A DNA stretch of 64,000 nt from an uncultured Aquimarina sp. Lineage in GTDB: Bacteria > Bacteroidota > Bacteroidia > Flavobacteriales > Flavobacteriaceae. The translations under genes were made by a program, and so were the position numbers. The DNA lies in NCBI RefSeq assembly GCF_947492405.1, contig NZ_CANLMP010000005.1, positions 62,001-126,000 of the forward strand. The letters are read 5' to 3'. Below, piece by piece: positions 41,166-50,482 of this stretch. Each line of letters begins with the position of its first letter. Within the stretch, counting starts at the first letter, position 1. The notes beneath the pieces were generated by a model. It saw only the letters and a program-made list of their open reading frames with translations. It was not told where the DNA came from and searched no databases.

Positions 41166-41918
41166 ATGAAAAAATCAGTAATCTCTTTTCTATTCTTCGC
41201 TTTCTTTACAGCCTTAGTTAGTGCTCAGTGGAAGCAGTATAACCCTAATCCTAACAATGATCCGGCTAACGCCTCTAAACAACTATTAAATCCTACAAAT
41301 CACACATTACTGATGATTGACCATGAAAGTCAAATGGCATTTGCAGTAGAATCTCAACCTATCGAAGAATTAAGAAACAATACAGGACTTCTAGCTGCTT
41401 CTGCGACCTTATATCAGGTGCCTACTATAGTAACTACAGTAGCAGAAAAATCATTTAGTGGTCCGGTTTTCCCAGAAATTAGAGAATACTTTCCAGATGA
41501 TTCTAAATATATCGACAGAACAACCATGAATTCTTGGGAAGACAAACGCGTAGTAGAAGCTGTAAAAAAAACCGGAAAGAAAAAGTTAGTTATCGCCGGA
41601 CTATGGACAGAAGTTTGTACGCTTTCGGCATCGCTATCTGCTATGGAAGACGGCTATGAAGTTTATGTTGTTGTTGATGCTTGTGGAGGTACTTCTCAGG
41701 AGGCGCATAATTTTGCCTTAACACGTATGATAAATGCAGGTGTTATTCCTATTACTTCTTTACAGTATTTATTAGAAATTCATAGAGACTGGGCTCGAAG
41801 TGACATGTATGAACCTGTATTAAAAATTTCTAAAAGATACGGTGGTGCTTATGGTTTAGGAATTGATTACAACAAACAATTACTTAAATGGAATCAGGAA
41901 GGAGCTTCAAAACACTAA
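41166..41918 (+). CDS. Exported isochorismatase-like (YcaC-family) hydrolase
   Basis: From ATG 41166 the product has about 250 residues with a signal peptide (MKKSVISFLFFAFFTALVSA). The hydrolase domain shows the cysteine-hydrolase triad: Asp in LLMIDHESQM, Arg in DRTTMNSW, and nucleophilic Cys in WTEVCTLSAS. Such proteins hydrolyse small amides or related bonds; YcaC itself has no established substrate. The ATG at 41154 would add four residues before the signal. Two paralogues are encoded at 48350 (cytoplasmic) and 53864 (exported). It has its own unit between two terminators. Confidence 0.85.
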   Translation: MKKSVISFLFFAFFTALVSAQWKQYNPNPNNDPANASKQLLNPTNHTLLMIDHESQMAFAVESQPIEELRNNTGLLAASATLYQVPTIVTTVAEKSFSGPVFPEIREYFPDDSKYIDRTTMNSWEDKRVVEAVKKTGKKKLVIAGLWTEVCTLSASLSAMEDGYEVYVVVDACGGTSQEAHNFALTRMINAGVIPITSLQYLLEIHRDWARSDMYEPVLKISKRYGGAYGLGIDYNKQLLKWNQEGASKH

Positions 41919-41952
41919 TTTATTTCTTTAATTACAAATCACTGGAATAGAC

Positions 41953-41999
41953 AACAATTCGGTTAGAATATCATAGCAGTGAATTTTAATCGAATTGTT
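41953..41999. terminator. Possible bidirectional terminator
   Basis: A 13-bp stem with one mismatch (AACAATTCGGTTA against TAATCGAATTGTT) encloses a 21-base loop, between the convergent hydrolase and sigma-54 regulator genes. Confidence 0.4.
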
Positions 42000-42061
42000 T
42001 ATGCTATTATAATCAAATAATAAAAGGTATTTTGATATTTTCCAGAATTTATTTCATCAAT

Positions 42062-45000
42062 TTAGGATCGAGTAATATCTAATTTACGCATTCTAGATTC
42101 TAATGTAGAAGGAGCCACTCCCAATTTTTGTGCAGCTCCATTTTTACCACTTACCCTCCATTTTGTACTTTCCAGCACTTTTAAAAGATACGCGCGCTCC
42201 ACTTTATCTTTTTCTTTTTTTATAACTTCCATATCGAAACTATCATCTTGCAAAAGAGTTTCATTGACTAATCCTCCGGTATGCACAAGTTTTTCTATAC
42301 CAGGGATGTTAGAACGCCCTGGATATATCTCCAAAACTTTTCCTCGTTGCGAAATTATTGCTTGCTCAATTACGTTTTGAAGTTCACGAACATTTCCGGG
42401 CCAACTATATTTTTTTAATCTATTTAAGGTATTCTGAGTAAACCCTTTAAAAGGAAGTCCAAATCGCTCTGAGGCTTGTCTGGAGAAAAAATCAGCGATT
42501 AACAATACATCATCTCCGCGCTCTCTTAATGGCGGCACAAGTATCGGAAAGGAGTTCAACCGATAAAACAAATCAGCTCTAAACTTACCATTCGCAACTT
42601 CTTCTTCCAGATTTCTGTTAGTAGCTGCAATAACTCTAAAATCAAGTTTAATAGTATCATTACTACCCAAACGTTCTAATTCACGCTCTTGCAAAACACG
42701 CAGAAGTTTCGTCTGTAACTCCAAAGGCATTTCTCCTATTTCATCTAAGAAAATTGTTCCTTTATGCGCTAATTCAAACTTTCCAATACGTCGTTGCACA
42801 GCTCCTGTAAAAGCTCCTTTCTCATGTCCGAAAAGCTCTGATTCTACAATTTGAGCCGGAATTGCTGCGCAATTCACTTTAATAAGGACTTTATCTTCCC
42901 TATCCGAATTTTCATGTATAGCTCTGGCAATAAGTTCCTTTCCTGTACCAGTTTCGCCAAGAAGAAGCACAGTTGCATCTACTTGGGATACTTCTGTTAT
43001 CTTTTTAAAAATTGACCTCATCGCACTACTATCACCTACCATTTCATTAAAATTATAGGCCTCTTTAACTGCTATTTGCAAATAGTCCTTCTCTAATTTT
43101 AGTTGATCCGACAAGTTCTTTACCGAAATGTTCGCGAACATTTTCTCTAAGGATAGCTGTAATGTATTCTGAATGGATCGTAAAACATCTGAATGTTCTT
43201 TCAAAAAAGTTTGATTATTTCTGCTAAATAAAAAGAACTGTATCATATGTTTTTCCTTTTTAAGTACAATATCATGCTTCAGTACCGCTTTGTAACCTAA
43301 TTTTGAAGTGCTGGTTTTTGAAACTCCCTTTTTCGCTTCTAATTCGTTTAGAAAATTACTTTCTGGGAAAGCATATTTAGATAGATCTTTTTCCCATTTT
43401 CTCAATTCAGAAACTTCAACATTTTTGATTTTAGATAGTGTTTCTATATCTAAAAATCTTTTTTCCCTGGATGAGACCCACTCGTAACGGTATAGATTTC
43501 TTTCTTTATCTTCAGAAGTATCCAATATCAATGCATAAGAAAAAGGAATGAACCCTTTTAACTCATCCAGGATAGCACTCCATTTTTCAGCTATTTCTTC
43601 TTCTTTGGTGATTATTGATGAAAGTCTTAATTCTAGAGATTGCAACTCATTCTTTTTAATAATTTCTTTATTCGCCAGAATATTTGAGGTAGTTACTGCT
43701 ACTTGTTTAGAAATAGCTTTATAAAATTGTAGATGATCCTCATTGTACGTGTTCTCTTTTTTTGATTTAAAGGCTAGCATCCCAAACATTTCTCCATTGG
43801 CAATTAAAGGACCTCCCAATAGTGTCTTTACTCCAGCAGCAACCATATCCTTATGTCGTGGATGTTCTGTTGTTTTTACCAAAGTATCCATAGCAACTAT
43901 CACCGGACCATTTTCCATTAGCCATGCTACCGAAGTATTTTTATGTTTATAACGAGTAGCTTTATCTAGCTCTCTTGCTGTATATGAAGCACTTGTATCA
44001 AAACGTTCATTAATAAGTTCGAAATGATACTCTTTACTTGGATCTAACAACAATAATCCCACCTGCTCGAACGGAATAACATTTTTTATAGAATCATTTA
44101 AGGTTTTATATAGTTCTAAAGGGTTGTTAGAAGAAGCAATAGACTCCGTTAAATTAAGTAAGGTATCACTAAATTCCTTCTCTTGAAGTAACTGTCCAGA
44201 AGCAAGAATATTAGAAACTGCTACCGATAATTGCTCCACAACATTCTGAAATAATCGGAATTGAGATGCATCAAAATAATCTTTTTTTAAGGCATTTATG
44301 CAAAACATTCCATAAATCGTATCACCAACTCTTAAATTTGCCGCTAAACAATCCCTATATCCTGCCTCAATAAAATCTAACAATTGAAATTGATAATAAT
44401 CAGGAAACTTTTGTTGTAAATCTTCAAAATCGAATAGCATTAGATTGTCATTCTCTGCTATGGTTTCTATCATCCACTCAATAAGCGAATCTTTGTGTTC
44501 AACCAGCTCTGTGCCCTCATTAGCTAATGCAAAACTCCAGTTTGAAGGACTTATCGATGGATCAACACCTACCAAATCATAATGATACTTTTTATCTTCG
44601 GTTAATATAAAAACACCAACATCATGAAATTTAAAAATAGATTGTAAGTTTTGCGCAGAAAACCTAAGAAAATCATTGAGGTTCCTTAATTCATTTACTT
44701 TCTGCGTAATTTGTAGTAATTGAGTTTTCTCTTGTTCACGCTTTTGGATATTCTCATTTGCCATCACATTTCCAAGGGCTATTGACACTTGCTCAGCAAT
44801 AGCCCCAACCAACCTATAATCATCTTCAGAATATAAATCAGTTTGTTTTGTATTAAAACAAATAAACCCAATTCTTTTTCCGCCCAGGTTTAATGGAGAA
44901 ACCAACATTTTTTTAAGCCCTGATTTGATCATGATCTCCCACTGAGGATTAGGGTATATTTTAGATTGTTCCATAACATCTACAATCCCAACTTCATCCA

Positions 45001-46372
45001 TATATATCAATGCGTCTTTATTTGCCCCGGAATACGAGAAAGGACCTAACAAATTGTTACGGGCTAGTGTATTTTGAACATCATCTACTGTTCCTTCATC
45101 CAAAACCTCAAAAAAGACATCCTTTTCGACATCAATATAAAACAAGCCAGCATTATCAAAATCCAATAATGTTTTTAAGTCTTCAAAAATGACTCTAAAC
45201 AATTCTTTTCTATTAGAGATATTTGATACTGCCGTACTAATATTTAGTAGCTTTTCTTTAAAAAATTTTTCTGACAACACCTTTTCATTAGCCAATATAT
45301 TTGATACAGCTACGGAAATTTGCTCCGCAATGTTGTTAAAAAGCACAAGATCTTCTTCCTTATAAAAATCGTCTATAAGTGAGTTAAAACATAAAATTCC
45401 AAATGCCTTACCACCGTTTTCCAAAGGCGCGGCAATCATTTGTTTTAGCCCTGCTTCTATCATGTATTTCAATTGAGGATGCTGAGTTTTTTCATTAAGT
45501 TCCCTTAATGAAACTACACTAAGTCCTTTACGCATCAACCAATCAGCCGTAGAACCTTTATGTCTATATTTAGTATGCTTACCTAGGTTTTCTTCTATAA
45601 TGATCTGAGAAATCGGAGTTTCTAGTACTTCCTGATCAATTAATTCATAATGAAAATCCCCACTATCATCCAATACGAACAACCCAAGTTCATCATAAGA
45701 AAAAACCGGTTTGATACGTTCAAAAATATTTTTGTATAATTGTTTTGGTGTATTCGCAGAGGCAATTGCCTCCGTGATACTCAATAAGGTTTCTTTAAAC
45801 TTTTTTTCACGAGCAATGTTTTCTCGGTCAACAATCTGTCTTAGAGACACACTTAAATATTTTGTTACTTCTTTGAATAAAGGAATATTCTTTTTAACAA
45901 ATCGACCCTTTTCTTTTGACCATAAAATAAATACTCCAAAAAGCTTCCCTCCATAGTACATAGGAGCACTTATAAATTCTCTCAAGCCACCTTCCCATAA
46001 AAATGGAAAATGCGGGTGATCAGAAAATTCATTCATCAATACTTTAAAGTCTACTATTTTTGCTTCTTCTAATAACGAATTCAAAGCATTGTCTGGTGGT
46101 AAAAAACCAGTTAACCCAGCACTTTTGATAGAACTAGAAACGTTATTGTGATTATAATAATCTACAGCAAAATCTCTATGCCAACCGTCTTCTCTTATTT
46201 CAAAAAGGCCTACATCATCGATAGTAAAAAGAGAAGAGATTTTTTCCAGAATAACTTTGATTAAATCATGAGTTTCTTCTGCATAAATCAAAGCTTCAAG
46301 AATCTTTGCTAACTGTGCAGTTTGTTCGACAGATGTGCTTTCGAAGGGTTTTTCGGAATTAGAGTGACTCAT
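42062..46372 (-). CDS. Sigma-54-dependent activator with five tandem GAF domains
   Basis: From ATG 46372 the protein has 1436 residues. Five GAF units of about 175 residues follow one another (to about 890), each ending in a repeat of the type EQISVAVSNILANE. A diverged sixth segment (about 900-1080) precedes the AAA+ domain (about 1100-1345). That domain has Walker A GETGTGKE, the sigma-54 loop GAFTGA, Walker B GTIFLDEIGE and RADLFYRL. A Fis-type HTH ends the protein (WRVSGKNGAAQKLGVAPSTLESRMRKL), as in FhlA-like regulators. It should activate sigma-54 promoters in response to small ligands. The TTG at 46381 is an inferior start. Confidence 0.92.
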   Translation of the reverse strand: MSHSNSEKPFESTSVEQTAQLAKILEALIYAEETHDLIKVILEKISSLFTIDDVGLFEIREDGWHRDFAVDYYNHNNVSSSIKSAGLTGFLPPDNALNSLLEEAKIVDFKVLMNEFSDHPHFPFLWEGGLREFISAPMYYGGKLFGVFILWSKEKGRFVKKNIPLFKEVTKYLSVSLRQIVDRENIAREKKFKETLLSITEAIASANTPKQLYKNIFERIKPVFSYDELGLFVLDDSGDFHYELIDQEVLETPISQIIIEENLGKHTKYRHKGSTADWLMRKGLSVVSLRELNEKTQHPQLKYMIEAGLKQMIAAPLENGGKAFGILCFNSLIDDFYKEEDLVLFNNIAEQISVAVSNILANEKVLSEKFFKEKLLNISTAVSNISNRKELFRVIFEDLKTLLDFDNAGLFYIDVEKDVFFEVLDEGTVDDVQNTLARNNLLGPFSYSGANKDALIYMDEVGIVDVMEQSKIYPNPQWEIMIKSGLKKMLVSPLNLGGKRIGFICFNTKQTDLYSEDDYRLVGAIAEQVSIALGNVMANENIQKREQEKTQLLQITQKVNELRNLNDFLRFSAQNLQSIFKFHDVGVFILTEDKKYHYDLVGVDPSISPSNWSFALANEGTELVEHKDSLIEWMIETIAENDNLMLFDFEDLQQKFPDYYQFQLLDFIEAGYRDCLAANLRVGDTIYGMFCINALKKDYFDASQFRLFQNVVEQLSVAVSNILASGQLLQEKEFSDTLLNLTESIASSNNPLELYKTLNDSIKNVIPFEQVGLLLLDPSKEYHFELINERFDTSASYTARELDKATRYKHKNTSVAWLMENGPVIVAMDTLVKTTEHPRHKDMVAAGVKTLLGGPLIANGEMFGMLAFKSKKENTYNEDHLQFYKAISKQVAVTTSNILANKEIIKKNELQSLELRLSSIITKEEEIAEKWSAILDELKGFIPFSYALILDTSEDKERNLYRYEWVSSREKRFLDIETLSKIKNVEVSELRKWEKDLSKYAFPESNFLNELEAKKGVSKTSTSKLGYKAVLKHDIVLKKEKHMIQFFLFSRNNQTFLKEHSDVLRSIQNTLQLSLEKMFANISVKNLSDQLKLEKDYLQIAVKEAYNFNEMVGDSSAMRSIFKKITEVSQVDATVLLLGETGTGKELIARAIHENSDREDKVLIKVNCAAIPAQIVESELFGHEKGAFTGAVQRRIGKFELAHKGTIFLDEIGEMPLELQTKLLRVLQERELERLGSNDTIKLDFRVIAATNRNLEEEVANGKFRADLFYRLNSFPILVPPLRERGDDVLLIADFFSRQASERFGLPFKGFTQNTLNRLKKYSWPGNVRELQNVIEQAIISQRGKVLEIYPGRSNIPGIEKLVHTGGLVNETLLQDDSFDMEVIKKEKDKVERAYLLKVLESTKWRVSGKNGAAQKLGVAPSTLESRMRKLDITRS

Positions 46373-46409
46373 TTTATTCAATATTACGTACCAGGTTATA
46401 ATTTACATC

Positions 46410-46434
46410 ATATTCACGAAATATTCGTGAATAT
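46410..46434. promoter_or_regulatory. Perfect palindrome, proposed activator binding site
   Basis: The 11-base arms ATATTCACGAA and TTCGTGAATAT are perfectly complementary around ATA. The site is 38 bases before the sigma-54 activator gene and about 125-150 bases before the -24/-12-like element at 46558, an enhancer position. Confidence 0.65.
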
Positions 46435-46456
46435 CGTGATATTTTTTCATTATTTT

Positions 46457-46467
46457 TTCGTGAATAT
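46457..46467. promoter_or_regulatory. Extra half-site of the 46410 palindrome
   Basis: TTCGTGAATAT is identical to one arm of the palindrome, 23 bases away in the same orientation as the right arm. It suggests cooperative binding of more than one dimer. Confidence 0.5.
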
Positions 46468-46557
46468 AATGTACTTAACCCAAAAGCAATTTCCATAAAA
46501 ACCTGTAAACAATTAAAAAACAGCGGTTTGACCGTAATTAAATTTTGTATTCCTTTT

Positions 46558-46573
46558 TGGCACCTCTTTGGAA
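46558..46573 (+). promoter_or_regulatory. Possible sigma-54 promoter (-24/-12) of the AraC gene
   Basis: TGGCACC followed by TCTT and TGGAA resembles TGGCACG-N4-TTGCW: the -24 half is nearly perfect, while the -12 half has TGGAA instead of TTGCA. It lies 22 bases before ATG 46595. Confidence 0.4.
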
Positions 46574-46594
46574 TATAGCAAACTAAAAAATGCT

Positions 46595-47548
46595 ATGACT
46601 ACGAATTTAAAATTGATCCCTAACCTAGACATTTTCTCTTTTGTAAAAAATGTTCTTCCTGATAAAACAACCTGTGGAATTGAAGGAATTACAGAAAAAA
46701 GTGAATTTTTTATGTGTCGTTTATCTGACGTGAAACCAGATGAATTTCTAAATTCTCCTTTTATCTATGATTTTTTCACGATCTATTTTGTAGAAAAAGG
46801 TTGTATCGCTAAGATCAATCAATTAAAATCTCTAGAAATTGGAAGAAACGAGATTTTCTTTTCAAAACCAGGAGAAATTAAAACCTGGCAAAAATTAGAC
46901 AATCCTAATGGTTTTTTGGTAGCCTTTACGTTAGACTATCTACTACTGCTAATAGATGATAAAAACCTTATCAATACATTTGATTACCTAATGCCCAACT
47001 CACGACGTAAGTTCTCCTTGGATAAAGCAAGACTCAAACTCTATAAAACTGTGTTTAATGAACTCTACAAAGAGTTTAATACAATCAGCAAATATTCTGT
47101 AGAGCTTATAAAATTTTGGCTTTTTGTGATTCTCATAAAAACTAATCGAATGCACGCAAATGGTAATGGAACAAATGGATTGGGAGGATATAAAAAATCT
47201 TCGGATTTTATTTATAATAAGTTCATATTAATTATGGAACAAAACTTCAAGGATTTAGCTAGTCAGAAAGTAGATAGACCTTTTTTGGTGCGTGAATTTG
47301 CAGATATGCTAAATATTAATCCTACATATTTAGGAGAATGTGTGCGTAGAGCTAGTGGAAAGTCTGCCAAATCAATTATCAATCAACGAACCATGCTTTT
47401 AGCAAAATGTCAATTACTACATACTTTCAATAATATTTCTGAAATCGCTTATCAAATAGGTTTTGAAAGTTCTGGGTATTTTATCCGCTTCTTTAAAAAA
47501 TACGAAGGTATAACCCCTTTAGATTATCGTAAAAAATGGCAAAAATGA
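46595..47548 (+). CDS. AraC-family transcriptional regulator
   Basis: From ATG 46595 the product has 317 residues. The N-terminal part is a cupin-like ligand domain (PFIYDFFTIYFVEKGCIAKIN, EIFFSKPGEIKTW) and the C-terminus has the two AraC HTH motifs (FLVREFADMLNINPTYLGECVRRASG and FNNISEIAYQIGFESSGYFIRFFKKYEG). A TTG at 46568 would lie within the -24/-12-like element and is rejected. It is divergent from the sigma-54 activator, with the palindrome between them. The downstream small gene overlaps its stop as ATGA. Confidence 0.88.
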   Translation: MTTNLKLIPNLDIFSFVKNVLPDKTTCGIEGITEKSEFFMCRLSDVKPDEFLNSPFIYDFFTIYFVEKGCIAKINQLKSLEIGRNEIFFSKPGEIKTWQKLDNPNGFLVAFTLDYLLLLIDDKNLINTFDYLMPNSRRKFSLDKARLKLYKTVFNELYKEFNTISKYSVELIKFWLFVILIKTNRMHANGNGTNGLGGYKKSSDFIYNKFILIMEQNFKDLASQKVDRPFLVREFADMLNINPTYLGECVRRASGKSAKSIINQRTMLLAKCQLLHTFNNISEIAYQIGFESSGYFIRFFKKYEGITPLDYRKKWQK

Positions 47549-47829
47549 TCACATACATTAGATTTAGAGTCGCTCAATCCGAGATACGTCGATTTTTAAA
47601 GTTTTATAAAAATGGAATTACAAACTTGAACGACAAAAACACTATTTCTGATTATGAATTATCACAATGTCAATCAGAAAAGGAAAACTTTATACTAAGA
47701 ATTTGCTGGAAGAGTGGTCATAAAACATCCTTATCAAAGGAAGATAAGATCCAACTGCAAATCTTTTTGGATAAAGTAAATGGATATAAAGATGATATTT
47801 TGGAAATGAGAAATTATACAGTTTTCTGA
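47545..47829 (+). CDS. Small protein, possible ABM-like dimeric alpha/beta-barrel
   Basis: The 94-residue protein starts at an ATG overlapping the AraC stop, so translation is coupled. It begins MITYIRFRVAQSEIRRFLKFYKNG, which could be the first strand and helix of an antibiotic biosynthesis monooxygenase-type ferredoxin fold, and FILRICWKSGHKT could be a middle strand. No catalytic residue can be named and the match is weak. It might be a co-sensor or enzyme linked to the AraC protein. Confidence 0.5.
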   Translation: MITYIRFRVAQSEIRRFLKFYKNGITNLNDKNTISDYELSQCQSEKENFILRICWKSGHKTSLSKEDKIQLQIFLDKVNGYKDDILEMRNYTVF

Positions 47830-47856
47830 TTTTAAATTATATAATTAATATTTTAT

Positions 47857-48243
47857 CTAACGGAAGGCTTCATTTACAACTGAAGGATTACCTTCATAAA
47901 TCCTAACTTTACTAATTTTATCCTTTTCAAAATCATATTGTATCACACGATCAAAATAATACATTGTACCATCTCTTTCTATGAACTCCTCAGCTATAAG
48001 TAAACATTTATCTTCACCATTTAGCCAATCGTATTCTTTAGTAATCTTATACGTTCCGTTACTTAATGCTAACATTTTTGAAAAATTCTCAAAGAAAACA
48101 TCTTTTCCATAATGTTTCCCACTTAATTGATTATTTCCCGACATTTCGAGTAATACATTTTCATGGAGCATGTCTCTGGCCTCTGTAATTTTTCCTTGAT
48201 AAGCTTTATTTATAAACTCTTTTACTTTTCTGACAAAATTCAT
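47857..48243 (-). CDS. NTF2/SnoaL-like protein
   Basis: The 128-residue protein (ATG 48243; an upstream ATG at 48288 would add 15 residues) shows the NTF2-like pattern: KEFINKAYQGKITEARDMLHENVLLEM, GKHYGKDVFFENFSKML, and strands RVIQYDFEKDKISKVRIYEG. The dimeric cone has a pocket for a small ligand. No signal peptide is present. It is at the end of the minus-strand hydrolase cluster, 106 bases after the YcaC-like gene, and converges on the AraC gene pair. Confidence 0.72.
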   Translation of the reverse strand: MNFVRKVKEFINKAYQGKITEARDMLHENVLLEMSGNNQLSGKHYGKDVFFENFSKMLALSNGTYKITKEYDWLNGEDKCLLIAEEFIERDGTMYYFDRVIQYDFEKDKISKVRIYEGNPSVVNEAFR

Positions 48244-48349
48244 TTCAAAACTAATTTTTATTAAACTTTCTTCTTTATTCAAAAACACACTACCGCTATC
48301 AATTATGAATCCATCATTTTTTATTCCGAGTGATAGTGTGTTTCATTTT

Positions 48350-49033
48350 TTAGAGATGTGCCATTAATGATGGAGTACCTATATGTTCTTGCATCATTTC
48401 TGCATTTTTAGCGACACCAAGATAATTTGCCATAGCTACCGAATATTGCCCCATATGTTCGCTTAATAGGTTTGCAATGTGCTCTCCGTTTATTTGAGTG
48501 TTATTTGCTAATTCTGCCAGTACAGCTACCCAAGTAGTTACTACTACTCCTGCCGAAACCAGACGTTTCATTGTTACTTCTGTAACTAGAGGATTCCAAT
48601 CTGCAGACGCATCAATAACCGCATAGACGTCATACCCTTCTTGTGCTGCAGCAATAGCTGGAAATGCAACGCAAACTTCTGTAGCTAAACCAGACATTAC
48701 TAATTTTTTTCTTCCTGTAGACACAACAGCCTCTTTTGATTTTGGGTCATTCCAAAAATTAACAAATGGTCGATCAATAATGCTTTCTTCTCCAAAAAGA
48801 GTTTTTAATTCTGGAATGGTAGGTCCATTGGGTCCTTGAGGCCAGCTTGTCCCCAATACGGTAGGGATATTAAATGCTTTCGCTGTTTTGGCATGACCCA
48901 GAATGTTATTTTTTAAAAGTGCTGGATCTATCGATGTTAAAAAAGTAGACAACCCAACTTGATGGTCTATCATAACGAAGCAACAGTTTTCTGGAGTTAG
49001 TTCTTCTGAAAATGGATTTGTTTTTGTACTCAT
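48350..49033 (-). CDS. YcaC-family isochorismatase-like hydrolase
   Basis: This 227-residue protein is the clearest YcaC-type member of the window: CCFVMIDHQVGL with the acidic residue, DRPFVNFWND with the conserved Arg, and GLATEVCVAFPAIAAAQEGYDVYAVIDAS with the nucleophilic Cys. There is no signal peptide, so it acts in the cytoplasm, unlike its paralogues at 41166 and 53864. It is 158 bases downstream of the large minus-strand operon and may have its own promoter. YcaC proteins form octameric rings; the natural substrate is unknown. Confidence 0.88.
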   Translation of the reverse strand: MSTKTNPFSEELTPENCCFVMIDHQVGLSTFLTSIDPALLKNNILGHAKTAKAFNIPTVLGTSWPQGPNGPTIPELKTLFGEESIIDRPFVNFWNDPKSKEAVVSTGRKKLVMSGLATEVCVAFPAIAAAQEGYDVYAVIDASADWNPLVTEVTMKRLVSAGVVVTTWVAVLAELANNTQINGEHIANLLSEHMGQYSVAMANYLGVAKNAEMMQEHIGTPSLMAHL

Positions 49034-49191
49034 TAGATTTTGTTTTATGGTTTAAAATATACCAACTAAGTTCTATGAAAAGGAACAAATAGCATTTCAA
49101 AAATTAGCGAAATAGTACTACTTTTTACAGTTATTTGAAATGAGGTTTTCTATAAAACCATCATCAGTTCTACTAAATCAAATCTTTTATT

Positions 49192-50031
49192 TTACACAAA
49201 AAAACTTAATAAACGTTCCGACAATTCATTGGGCCGTTCATCGGCCATCCAATGTCCACATTTTTCAATAACACCGCCATCTACATTTTCAGCTAGCTGT
49301 TGCCATCCTGGAACCATATAATTACCAGCTCCCATTTCCCCTCCCAGTGCCAAAACTGGAATTTTTAATTTTATCTTTGAGGTTTCCTTAAAATGTTCGG
49401 TATCATCGAATACCGCTCCAAAATGGGCAAAACCTGCTCGCAAAGCTCCAGGTTTTTGAAGTTGACGAACATACAGTTCAAAATCTTCCTGAGATACTGC
49501 ATCTGGGTTATAACTCCAATGCCAGAAATACCATGCAAGCAATTCTCGTTCCTTTCCCGCTATAAACTGCACAGCCACATCGGGTACAGTAAAGAAAGAT
49601 AACTGCCAAGCTTGCCAATTCCTAGTCGGTTGCAAACCATATTCGTATCCAAAACCTGGTGGTGTGTATTCTATAAAGCAGGCTTTTTTAACCATCTCTG
49701 GAAATTGAGCAACTAAAGAATAAGCGACTCCACCGCCATGATCATATCCAACCAGATTGATATTCTTAAGATTTAATTCACTGATGAGATTATACATATC
49801 CTTTGCCAACTGTTCTTTTTCGTAACCCGCAGGAGTAATAGAAGAACCGCCCATTCCACGAAGATCAGGAGCAATCACTCTAAATTTTTTAGAAAGTTTA
49901 GGCATCATTTTACGCCACATATGTGAATGCTGCGGAAAACCGTGAATCAGAAATAAAGGTTCTCCTTCGCCACATTCTATATAAGATTGATTAATTCCGT
50001 TAATTGCTTTTGTGTGATATTCAATTTTCAT
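49192..50031 (-). CDS. Alpha/beta hydrolase with Asp nucleophile (epoxide hydrolase/dehalogenase type)
   Basis: From ATG 50031 the protein has 279 residues. It has HGFPQHSHMWRKM (oxyanion loop HGFP), DLRGMGGSS, the nucleophile elbow VGYDHGGG with Asp rather than Ser, and CGHWMADERP with the catalytic His. An Asp nucleophile is typical of epoxide hydrolases and haloalkane or fluoroacetate dehalogenases. An ATG at 50097 would add 22 residues overlapping the upstream gene and is unlikely. It is the last gene of the eight-gene minus-strand operon. Confidence 0.85.
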   Translation of the reverse strand: MKIEYHTKAINGINQSYIECGEGEPLFLIHGFPQHSHMWRKMMPKLSKKFRVIAPDLRGMGGSSITPAGYEKEQLAKDMYNLISELNLKNINLVGYDHGGGVAYSLVAQFPEMVKKACFIEYTPPGFGYEYGLQPTRNWQAWQLSFFTVPDVAVQFIAGKERELLAWYFWHWSYNPDAVSQEDFELYVRQLQKPGALRAGFAHFGAVFDDTEHFKETSKIKLKIPVLALGGEMGAGNYMVPGWQQLAENVDGGVIEKCGHWMADERPNELSERLLSFFV

Positions 50032-50036
50032 GTTTT

Positions 50037-50441
50037 TTAACTTAATATTTTGCTTAAATCTTGATCCGGAGAAACACTTCGGAAAACAAACTTCCATTCT
50101 GAATTGATCAACTTGAACTTATCCTTCATCACTGAAGTTCCCATAAACGCTCCATTAGATTTGTTTATGATATAAAGATATCCTGTAAATTGCGCAGTAT
50201 CATTTTCTATCGTCACGACAGGGTTTAGAACCAAATGACGCGTACCTCCTAATTTCTGTGTAGTTTCATAAAATCCTTTTAACCAATCGATATATTCTTT
50301 GGCATTGTCAAAACTTCCAAAAGGACTTTCGAATTTACATTCATTCTCAGCCCATAAACCTATATGCTGATCAAATAATCCGTCATCAAATGTCATTTCA
50401 GCTCTGCTTTCAAGATTTATGATTTCTTGGTAATTATTCAT
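50037..50441 (-). CDS. SnoaL-like (NTF2-fold) protein
   Basis: The 134-residue protein has the SnoaL-like layout: INLESRAEMTFDDGLFDQHIGLWAENECKFESPFGSFDNAKEYIDWLKGF, then strands TRHLVLNPVVTIEN and QFTGYLYIIN, and KDKFKLINSEWKFVFRSV at the end. It is cytoplasmic. Its stop is 5 bases before the hydrolase gene and it follows DoxX by 41 bases. Members can be isomerases, hydroxylase helpers or binding proteins; nothing decides between them here. Confidence 0.78.
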   Translation of the reverse strand: MNNYQEIINLESRAEMTFDDGLFDQHIGLWAENECKFESPFGSFDNAKEYIDWLKGFYETTQKLGGTRHLVLNPVVTIENDTAQFTGYLYIINKSNGAFMGTSVMKDKFKLINSEWKFVFRSVSPDQDLSKILS

Positions 50442-50482
50442 TTTTAAAAATTTTTAATTTACACTTCTTCTTAAGTTACCTA

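Noticed and set aside
42062..46372. The sigma-54 regulator as a hybrid histidine kinase
   Set aside because: The repeats are GAF domains and the output is an AAA+ domain with GAFTGA and a Fis HTH; no HisKA or HATPase motifs are present.
46568..46594. TTG start for the AraC protein
   Set aside because: It overlaps the -24/-12-like element; the ATG at 46595 begins the conserved part.
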